Positions 16,775-23,356 of a DNA stretch of 64,000 bases are shown piece after piece (within the stretch, counting starts at the first letter, position 1; each line of letters starts with the position of its first letter). The notes beneath the pieces were generated by a model. That model had not been told where the DNA came from. It searched no databases and was given only the letters and a program-made list of their open reading frames with translations. This DNA is from Hymenobacter metallilatus. Its GTDB lineage: Bacteria; Bacteroidota; Bacteroidia; Cytophagales; Hymenobacteraceae. A program made the position numbers and the translations under genes. The stretch lies in NCBI RefSeq assembly GCF_003944705.1, contig NZ_RWIS01000015.1, forward strand, positions 1-64,000, read 5' to 3'.

Positions 16775-17650
16775 CTACCCTACCATAAACGTGCGCATAC
16801 TCATGCCGCCGTAGCTCACCTCCTCGTAGGCGTGGCGAATGGCATCGTCTGGCTCGGCCAGGGCCAGGCTGTAGAGCATGGGAATGTAGTGGTCGGGGGT
16901 GGGTACGGCGAGGGGCCCGCTGGCGCCCGCCTGCTGATACTGGGCCAGCGCCAGCAGGTCGCGCTGGTCAATCTTGGCTTTGGCCCACTCGTCGAACTCC
17001 GCAGCCCAGGCATAGGGCGTGGCATCACCTTGCATGAGTTTGGGCATACTCTGGCGCAGGTTGTGCACAATGTTGCCGCTGCCCAGGATAAGTACTCCCC
17101 GCCGCCGCAGAAACTGCAGCTGCCGGGCCAGCCCGGCGTGGTAGGTAATGGGCTTGTAATAGTCAATACTGAGCTGGAATACCGGTATATCGGCCTCCGG
17201 GAAGATGTGGTGCAGCACCGTCCAGGTGCCGTGGTCGAGGCCCCACTCGTCGGTGGGGTGGGCGTCGGGCAGAGCTTCGAGCACCTCCCGGGCCACCTCG
17301 GGCGCACCGGGCGCAGGGTATTGCATAGCAAACAGCTCCTGCGGGAAGCCCCCGAAGTCGTGGATGGTTTCGGGCCGCTCGTTTATGGCCACAAAAGTGC
17401 CGCGCGTGAGCCAGTGCGCCGATACCACCAGCACGGCCCGGGGCGGCTGCAGGTTACGAATATCATGGCCCAGCTGGTGCAGGGTTTGGGTGAACGGGTT
17501 GTCCGCCAGGGCATTCATGGGTGAGCCGTGCCCCACGAAGAGCACGGGCATCTTGGCTGTTTTCTGAAAGCTGCTGGCGGTTGTATGGAGGTCTCGCAGT
17601 GAGTTCATAGCAGTAGCAACGGGCAGCGTACCAAGCTGGCGGCGCTGCAT
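16775..17650 (-). CDS. ygiD: Extradiol ring-cleavage dioxygenase, YgiD/4,5-DOPA dioxygenase family
   Basis: The 291-residue protein matches E. coli YgiD along its length: MPVLFVGHGSPMNALADN (about 34-51), VSAHWLTRG, HDFGGFPQELF, LDHGTWTVLHHIFPEADIPVFQLSID and LGSGNIVHNLRQ. The histidines in VGHGSP, VSAHW and the late HNL/PTPDHYIP segments form the LigB-type metal site. The family opens catechol rings with O2; YgiD acts on L-DOPA in vitro. The ATG at 17650 lies 23 bases after a consensus -7 element; an alternative start at 17608 (MNSLRD) is equally compatible and closer to the usual length. Confidence 0.92.
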   Translation of the reverse strand: MQRRQLGTLPVATAMNSLRDLHTTASSFQKTAKMPVLFVGHGSPMNALADNPFTQTLHQLGHDIRNLQPPRAVLVVSAHWLTRGTFVAINERPETIHDFGGFPQELFAMQYPAPGAPEVAREVLEALPDAHPTDEWGLDHGTWTVLHHIFPEADIPVFQLSIDYYKPITYHAGLARQLQFLRRRGVLILGSGNIVHNLRQSMPKLMQGDATPYAWAAEFDEWAKAKIDQRDLLALAQYQQAGASGPLAVPTPDHYIPMLYSLALAEPDDAIRHAYEEVSYGGMSMRTFMVG

Positions 17651-17672
17651 GGGGACATTGAGTTAACGATAA

Positions 17673-17680
17673 CAAAAGTA
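17673..17680 (-). promoter_or_regulatory. -7 promoter element of ygiD
   Basis: TACTTTTG on the minus strand matches TAnnTTTG. The expected start of transcription is about 16 bases before the ATG at 17650. Confidence 0.55.
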
Positions 17681-17822
17681 TCCGACACTGGGCAGCGGCG
17701 CCTTGATGTATGATAAGAAATGAGTTGATTAACTGTAATGCCCTTAGTAATTCTATATAAAGTTTTGCAAAATAGCGCCAACTGTATATATTGTGCATAT
17801 TTCACTATAACACAAACACATA

Positions 17823-18341
17823 ATGATACAAACACATAATCACACAGCTCAAATTAAATTGATAAATACAACATTTATATTATTATGTATTATCATATCA
17901 GCTTGCGAGAATAGAAGTAGATTGTCAGATAAAGCTAATATATATATGCACGACAGTCCATCGTTTATTACCATAATTCCAATTGATAGTTTAGCTCATA
18001 AATCAACTAATCATCAAGCTACAACCCTTTCACAAGGAGAATTACTACTACTCGACTCACTATTAGAAACCTATACCAAGGATACTAGGGGTAAATTTGC
18101 AGCAGACAAAGCCGGACATCCTACTCTTAACAGGGAACTTCAATCCTATAGGCGTCAGTATGTGCCTTATCAAGTTAACAATGAAAAAATAGTCTGGATT
18201 AATTGTTTTTGTGGAAGTGGTCATTCCAATTGGCGCAGAAAAATAGTTAACATGGTGGATGGAGGAAGCTGCTATTTCAACTTAACAGTTAATCTTACCA
18301 GAAAAAATTATACTTACTTCATCGTAAACAGTGAGGGCTGA
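17823..18341 (+). CDS. Lipoprotein of unknown function
   Basis: The product is 172 residues; a hydrophobic leader (about 13-26) ends in IISAC, a plausible lipobox with Cys28. The C-terminal half contains VWINCFCGSGHSNWRRKIVNMVDGGSCYFNLTVNL, a pattern I associate with uncharacterised Bacteroidota proteins. Four cysteines may form disulfides. The gene and its upstream 180 bases are strongly A+T-rich compared with both neighbours, which suggests horizontal acquisition. It has its own terminator. Confidence 0.75.
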   Translation: MIQTHNHTAQIKLINTTFILLCIIISACENRSRLSDKANIYMHDSPSFITIIPIDSLAHKSTNHQATTLSQGELLLLDSLLETYTKDTRGKFAADKAGHPTLNRELQSYRRQYVPYQVNNEKIVWINCFCGSGHSNWRRKIVNMVDGGSCYFNLTVNLTRKNYTYFIVNSEG

Positions 18342-18383
18342 CTCAGTTTACTTATAAAATCATTTAATTACGGTTTTGCTACC

Positions 18384-18429
18384 ACACACAACCGCCCCGC
18401 AACCTCACGGTTACGGGGCGGTTGTGTGT
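18384..18429. terminator. Bidirectional hairpin between the lipoprotein and pao genes
   Basis: ACACACAACCGCCCCG and CGGGGCGGTTGTGTGT are perfect 16-base complements with a 14-base loop. It lies between convergent genes and lacks a long T-tract, but is well placed for both. Confidence 0.75.
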
Positions 18430-18447
18430 TACACAAAGCTGTTACGG

Positions 18448-20682
18448 TTACAGCAGCTTGTCAATCATAATGGGCAGGTCACGGACGCGCTTACCGGTGG
18501 CGTGAAACACGGCGTTGGCAATGGCCGCCGCTACACCCAGCATACCTACCTCGCCGATGCCTTTTACCCCCAGCGGGTTCACAATATCGTCTTCCTCCTC
18601 CACAAAAATAACGTCAATGTCATGGATGTCGGCGTTGACGGGCACGTGGTACTCGGCGTAGTTGTGGTTCATGTACCGCCCGAACTTGTGGTCCATGACG
18701 GTTTCTTCCATCAGAGCCATACTGATGCCCCACACCACGGAGCCCAGTACCTGTGAGCGGGCGGTTTTCTGGTTAAGGATGCGGCCGGCCGCCACGGCAT
18801 TCAGCACGCGGGTAACATGCACGGTGCCCAGGTCTTCATCTACCTTCACTTCCGCAAACACCATGTTGTGGGAGTGCATGGAGTACGGCATCTGTTTCAC
18901 CATATTGGGCATGGCGGAGCCATCTACCTCAATTTTGGCCTCCCCGCTGGCCTGCAGCACGTCGCGGAGCACAACGGCCTGGTTGGCGTCGGTACGCAGG
19001 CGGATCTGGCCGTTCACAAACTCCACATCCTCAAAATTGGCATTCTTGAGCGGGGAGCCTTCCATCTTCTGAGCCAGCTTCAGCAGCTTTTCGCCCAGGG
19101 CCTCACAGGTGTTCTTCACGGCAGTACCCACCGAGGCAGCCGTCCAGGAACCGCCCTGCAGCGGTGCTTCGGGCTGGTCGGTGTCGCCGAGACGGAAGGT
19201 TACGGCCTCAAGGGGCAGACCCAGCGTTTCGGCGGCAATTTGCGTCATGATGGTATAGGTGCCAGTGCCATTCTCGCCGGAGGCACTCAGGACCAGCAGT
19301 TTCCCATCGGCCGTAATGGTGGCTTTGGCCGCCGACTTCATCTGGGAAGCATCCCATGCGCCGCCGCCAATGCCCCAGCCTACTAGTTTGCCATCGGCGT
19401 CGCGCATGGAGCGGGGCTCCTGGGTGCGCTTATCCCAGCCAAACTTGGCGGCTCCCTGGTGGTAACAGTCGCGCAGCTTTTTACTGCTGAACGGCTTGTT
19501 CATGTTCTGGTCCTTCTCGGCGTAGTTGCGCAGGCGAAACTCCAGAGGGTCGAGGCCGGCGGCGTAGGCCATTTCATCCATGGCCACTTCCAACCCGATG
19601 GAGCCAGTGGCAGCGCCCGGGGCGCGCATATCCAGGGGAGTGTACACGTCTAGCTTGGCCAGTTGGTAGCCTAGCTTCACGTTGTCGCACTGGTAGAGCA
19701 TACCGCTCCAGTTCACCACATTTTCGGTGTAATCCTCAAACTGCGAGGTTTCGTGGAGGGCATGGTGCTGCACGGCGGCCAGGGTGCCATCGGGGTTAGT
19801 GGCCAGCTTGAGGTACTGCAACGTGTGGGGCCGGTGGCCGAAGCTGAACATCTGCTGGCGCGTGAGCGTGACGCGCACCGAGCGTTTCAGCTCCAGAGCC
19901 GCCAGTACGGCCAAAAACACCTGATACTGGGGCCGCAGCCCGGAGCCAAACCCGCCACCCATGTACTCATTTACCACCCGACAGTTGTCCTTGCTCAGGC
20001 CGAAGATTTTGGTGAGGTAGGCCTGCACATTGTACACGCCCTGGGTTTTGTCGTAGGCCGTTATTTTGCCGTTTGCGTGATACTCAACCGTGGTGGCGAA
20101 CAGCTCCATGGGGTTGTGGTGCTGAGTGCCGTGCACATACTCGGCCTCCATGCGGTGAGCTGCCTCTTCCCAGGCTTTGTCGGGGTTGCCGCGGGGCGGT
20201 GGCGGCGGCATGTAACCGGTTTTGCCCCGGCCCGGCTCAAACCCCTCCTGACGCTTGGTTTCCAGATTGGTTTCGTGCGGAGCCGCCTCGTACTCAATGC
20301 GCAATACCGAAGCGGCGTAGCGGGCCAGCTCGAAGTTTTCGGCCACAATAAGGGCTACCGGCTGCTGGCTGAACTTGATTTCGTTGTCGTGCAGGGGCCG
20401 GAAGGGCGAGCCGCCCGGAGCTACCTGGTCCTTGTAGCTCCTATCGAACCAGGCCAGGGAAGGCACATTCTCGTGCGAGAACACCTGGAGCACTCCCGGC
20501 AGTACCAGCACTTCATCGGCGTGGATTTTGGTAATTTTCCCTTTGGCAATAGGGCTACTGACCACCCAACCGTAGGTAAGACCGGGCACATTGTACTCGG
20601 CCGCGTAGGTAGCCGCGCCCGTTACCTTGGCCGGTCCATCAACACGGCTGGGGGCTTTCCCGATATAGTTGGTAGTGCTCAT
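18448..20682 (-). CDS. paoC: Molybdenum-binding subunit of a PaoABC-like aldehyde oxidoreductase
   Basis: The 744-residue large subunit of a xanthine-oxidase-family hydroxylase binds the molybdopterin (probably the cytosine dinucleotide form) and oxidises aldehydes to acids. It resembles E. coli PaoC (YagR) throughout: RVDGPAKVTGAATYAAEY at 13-30, GGGFGSGLRPQ near 241-251, MRAPGAATGSIGLEVAMDE near 355-373, then a C-terminus (AAGRILNQKTARSQV, VKGIGEVGMLGVAAAIANAVFHATG) nearly matching PaoC. The conserved Glu of GIGEVGM near 715 is the expected catalytic base. It is the last gene of paoA-paoB-paoC, with a 4-bp ATGA overlap with paoB. Confidence 0.95.
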   Translation of the reverse strand: MSTTNYIGKAPSRVDGPAKVTGAATYAAEYNVPGLTYGWVVSSPIAKGKITKIHADEVLVLPGVLQVFSHENVPSLAWFDRSYKDQVAPGGSPFRPLHDNEIKFSQQPVALIVAENFELARYAASVLRIEYEAAPHETNLETKRQEGFEPGRGKTGYMPPPPPRGNPDKAWEEAAHRMEAEYVHGTQHHNPMELFATTVEYHANGKITAYDKTQGVYNVQAYLTKIFGLSKDNCRVVNEYMGGGFGSGLRPQYQVFLAVLAALELKRSVRVTLTRQQMFSFGHRPHTLQYLKLATNPDGTLAAVQHHALHETSQFEDYTENVVNWSGMLYQCDNVKLGYQLAKLDVYTPLDMRAPGAATGSIGLEVAMDEMAYAAGLDPLEFRLRNYAEKDQNMNKPFSSKKLRDCYHQGAAKFGWDKRTQEPRSMRDADGKLVGWGIGGGAWDASQMKSAAKATITADGKLLVLSASGENGTGTYTIMTQIAAETLGLPLEAVTFRLGDTDQPEAPLQGGSWTAASVGTAVKNTCEALGEKLLKLAQKMEGSPLKNANFEDVEFVNGQIRLRTDANQAVVLRDVLQASGEAKIEVDGSAMPNMVKQMPYSMHSHNMVFAEVKVDEDLGTVHVTRVLNAVAAGRILNQKTARSQVLGSVVWGISMALMEETVMDHKFGRYMNHNYAEYHVPVNADIHDIDVIFVEEEDDIVNPLGVKGIGEVGMLGVAAAIANAVFHATGKRVRDLPIMIDKLL

Positions 20683-21701
20683 GGATTCGAGTTTAGAAAA
20701 ACGTCGGATGCTTTTTGCGTGCCTTCGGCGGCTTGCTTGAGAGCCCGCACAATGGCGCGCCGGGCCAACTCAATTTTGAAGTCGTTGGACCCCTGACCCT
20801 GGGCGTTTTCTACCACCCTGGCGGCCACGCGGGCGAAGGTTTCTGCGGTGGCTGGCTGACCTTTCAGCAGATTTTCGGCCGCCTGGTCGCGCCAGGGCTT
20901 GTGGGCCACGCCCCCCAGAGCCAGCCGGGCATCGGTAATGATATGGCCATCCAGTTCCAGCGCCGCTGCCACCGAAATCAGGGCAAAGGCGTAACTGCTC
21001 CGGTCACGCAGCTTGAGGTAGCTGAAATTCTTGCTAAAGCCCTGGGCCGGCAGGTCGAGGCTGAGTATCAGTTCCCCGGGTTCCAGGGTATTGTCTTTTT
21101 CGGGCTCATTGCCAGGCAGGCGGTGAAAGTCCTCGAACGGAATACTCCGCTCCCCGTTGGGGCCGCTTACGCGCACAGAAGGAGCCAGCGCAGCCAGGGC
21201 CACGCACATGTCGCTGGGGTGCGTGGCAATGCAGGCCTCACTGGTACCCAGAATAGCATGGATGCGGTTGTAGCCGCCAATGGCCGAGCAGCCCGAGCCC
21301 GGCTCCCGCTTGTTGCAGGGCGTGGCCAGATCATAAAAGTAGTAGCAGCGGGTGCGCTGCATGAGGTTGCCGCCGTTGGTAGCCATGTTGCGCAGCTGGG
21401 GCGAGGCCCCGGCCAGGATAGCTTGGTTCAGCAGCGGATAGCGTTGCTTCACGTCCTCGTGCCAGGCTGTATCGGCGTTGGTGGCCATAGCACCCAGGCG
21501 CAGGCCCCCATCGGGCAGGGATTCAATGGCAGCCAGCGGCAGCTTACCCACGCTTACCAGGTGTGTAGGGCGCTCCACGTTTTCCTTCATCAGATCCAGC
21601 AGATTGGTGCCGCCCCCGATGTAGGCAGAACCAGGATGTTCGGCCTTCTCCTGCACGGCATCCCCAATGGCCGTTGCGCGGTGGTAGGTAAATGAGTTCA
21701 T
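20679..21701 (-). CDS. paoB: FAD-binding subunit of a PaoABC-like aldehyde oxidoreductase
   Basis: The 340-residue medium subunit carries FAD and passes electrons from the iron-sulfur subunit to an acceptor. YIGGGTNLLDLMKENVERP (about 27-45) is the FAD-binding loop. The stretch CYYFYDLATPCNKREPGSGCSAIGGYNR with a later EACIATHPSD matches the segment that binds an extra [4Fe-4S] cluster in E. coli PaoB, a feature absent from most xanthine-dehydrogenase FAD subunits. I chose the ATG at 21701 over an in-frame TTG at 21710. Its stop overlaps the paoC start; an A+T-rich inverted repeat separates it from paoA. Confidence 0.93.
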   Translation of the reverse strand: MNSFTYHRATAIGDAVQEKAEHPGSAYIGGGTNLLDLMKENVERPTHLVSVGKLPLAAIESLPDGGLRLGAMATNADTAWHEDVKQRYPLLNQAILAGASPQLRNMATNGGNLMQRTRCYYFYDLATPCNKREPGSGCSAIGGYNRIHAILGTSEACIATHPSDMCVALAALAPSVRVSGPNGERSIPFEDFHRLPGNEPEKDNTLEPGELILSLDLPAQGFSKNFSYLKLRDRSSYAFALISVAAALELDGHIITDARLALGGVAHKPWRDQAAENLLKGQPATAETFARVAARVVENAQGQGSNDFKIELARRAIVRALKQAAEGTQKASDVFLNSNP

Positions 21702-21708
21702 GTGAGTC

Positions 21709-21819
21709 AATTAAAAATTATGAATTAAAAATTAAGAATTGTGGCCTGAGCTACTGGCTGTTACGCGGTGCAAAACCGGCCATTTTTAATTCTTAATTTT
21801 TAATTCATAATTTTTAATT
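21709..21819. repeat. A+T-rich 32-bp inverted repeat inside the pao operon
   Basis: Arms at 21709-21740 and 21788-21819 are perfect 32-base reverse complements (AATTAAAAATTATGAATT type) around a 47-base spacer. The right arm is translated as the last residues of paoA (NYELKIKN). A related repeat with 38-base arms occurs at 57779-57872. Confidence 0.92.
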
Positions 21820-22331
21820 CCTTTATCCACCACTTCCTTCACGGCGTTCAGAATGCCTACGTAGGCTCCGCAACGGCAAAGGTTGCCGCTCATCAGCTCC
21901 CGGATTTCGGCCTCGGTGTGGGCCTTGCCTTCGTTAATGAGTCCCTGGGCCGAGCAGATCTGGCCGGGAGTGCAATAGCCACACTGAAATGCGTCGTGGT
22001 CGACGAAGGCTTGCTGCAACGGATGCAGATTTTCCTGGGTGCCCAGGCCCTCAATGGTGGTAATTTCCTCGCCCTCGTGCATGACGGCCAGCGTCAGGCA
22101 GCTGTTGATGCGCTTGCCTTCCACCAGCACCGTACAAGCCCCGCACTGCCCATGGTCGCAGCCTTTTTTAGTACCCGTCAGGTGAAGGTATTCGCGCAGA
22201 GCATCCAGCAACGTAGTCCAGGGGGCAATTTCGAGTGTATGCAGCTGGCCATTGATGGTGAGGCGGACCGTACCGGCCGGTGGAGGCGCGGCCAGGCCAC
22301 CGGCTGATGAAGTAGTCGGGTGCTGAATCAT
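21786..22331 (-). CDS. paoA: 2Fe-2S subunit of a PaoABC-like aldehyde oxidoreductase
   Basis: The 181-residue small subunit carries two [2Fe-2S] clusters. The plant-type ferredoxin domain has GCDHGQCGACTVLV near 57-70 with a following NSCLT cysteine; the helical domain has FQCGYCTPGQI near 115-125 and GNLCRCGAY near 149-157. It is close to E. coli PaoA but lacks that protein's Tat signal peptide, so this enzyme is predicted to be cytoplasmic, or exported by an unknown partner. The final eight residues are encoded by one arm of an A+T-rich inverted repeat and are probably not functional. It is the first gene of the operon. Confidence 0.94.
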   Translation of the reverse strand: MIQHPTTSSAGGLAAPPPAGTVRLTINGQLHTLEIAPWTTLLDALREYLHLTGTKKGCDHGQCGACTVLVEGKRINSCLTLAVMHEGEEITTIEGLGTQENLHPLQQAFVDHDAFQCGYCTPGQICSAQGLINEGKAHTEAEIRELMSGNLCRCGAYVGILNAVKEVVDKGIKNYELKIKN

Positions 22332-22395
22332 AAAAGAATAGCTATGGTGAGGAGTGAAAGGGTGTTGAGGCCCTGCCAGTGAGGTTGTCTGACTG

Positions 22396-22421
22396 ACGTA
22401 CGCTTTTCCAGTTGCGTACGT
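22396..22421. promoter_or_regulatory. Candidate operator upstream of the pao operon
   Basis: ACGTACGC (22396-22403) and GCGTACGT (22414-22421) are perfect 8-base complements with a 10-base spacer, 65-90 bases before the paoA start. The size and spacing suit a dimeric repressor. The rest of 22332-22646 contains no gene that I can identify. Confidence 0.45.
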
Positions 22422-22646
22422 TATGCTCAGGCGCGCATTTCTCCACTCTATAATCCTATATACAGCGGCTGCCCCGCGTGAACTAGCAGATATCAGCCGG
22501 TTTACCGGGTAAGCAGATTCATTCTAAATTTCCGAAGAGCAGCCAGAAGCTCAACAGTATAGCAGCGCCAAGCTACGGGTATGTTTCTATGCACACCCCG
22601 ATAAAGCGGTAGGCACCAGTGAAGCGTTGAGGCCAGCCCCCGGAGT

Positions 22647-23225
22647 TTACTGCCGGGCCCACTCACTGCGGATCCGGCTCAACGACTCAGGGGTAATGCC
22701 CAGGTAGGCTGCAATGTGCCGCTGGGGCAGGCGGCGGGCCAGCGTAGGGTACAGCTGCAAAAACTCCTGGTACCGTACTTCGGCCGGGGCACTCAGTACG
22801 CCAATCAGGCGGCGCTGCATAGCTACCAGGCTATTCTGCAGCAGCTGATAGAAAAATGCCTGAAACCCGGGCCCGAATGCCTGAAAGCGGGTATAAAAGT
22901 CGGCCCCAAACACCAATACCTCGGAATCTTCCAGGGCATCAATGGAAAACAGCGCCGGTACATGGCGCAGCAGGCTGTGCTGGTCAGCAATCCACCACTG
23001 TTCGGGGGCAAACTGCAGAGCGTGCTCCTTTTGCCGGGTGTCGGTAACGTAGCTGCGCAGGCAACCCTGCACTACAAACGCCCCAAAGCGGGCTACTTCT
23101 CCCTGTCGTACCAACTCCTCCCCTTTTGCCAGATGCCGGGGCGTAAGCAAACCCGCCAGTTCAGTGAACTGGGTTTCGGTGAGCAACAGCTTATCGTGGA
23201 AATACGTCCGGAGGGCGTCGGGCAT
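22647..23225 (-). CDS. Crp/Fnr family transcriptional regulator
   Basis: The product is 192 residues: a cyclic-nucleotide-binding-like beta-roll (about 10-125: LTPRHLAKGEELVRQGEVARFGAFVVQGCLRSYV), a dimerisation helix, and a C-terminal region with LPQRHIAAYLGITPESLSRIR (about 165-185) as the helix-turn-helix recognition segment. It lacks an Fnr-type N-terminal cysteine cluster. Many Bacteroidota proteins of this shape sense unknown ligands. The start at 23225 removes a non-conserved 31-residue extension. It is upstream of and co-oriented with the pao operon (315 bases away), so it may regulate it; this is inference. Confidence 0.9.
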   Translation of the reverse strand: MPDALRTYFHDKLLLTETQFTELAGLLTPRHLAKGEELVRQGEVARFGAFVVQGCLRSYVTDTRQKEHALQFAPEQWWIADQHSLLRHVPALFSIDALEDSEVLVFGADFYTRFQAFGPGFQAFFYQLLQNSLVAMQRRLIGVLSAPAEVRYQEFLQLYPTLARRLPQRHIAAYLGITPESLSRIRSEWARQ

Positions 23226-23356
23226 AGTGAAGAATGGGGGTGTTCTACCTGCAAGATGCTTGTTTAGGCACTTGCAGCGCGCAGAGGTTTTGCAGAGGAC
23301 GCCAAATGGCTCTGCCATGCCAAGGTTTTTGGCAGGCTTGGGACGACGGCGGGCAG

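Noticed and set aside
19753..20796. Frames opposite the paoC and paoB genes
   Set aside because: They are shadows of coding DNA without a start context or motifs.
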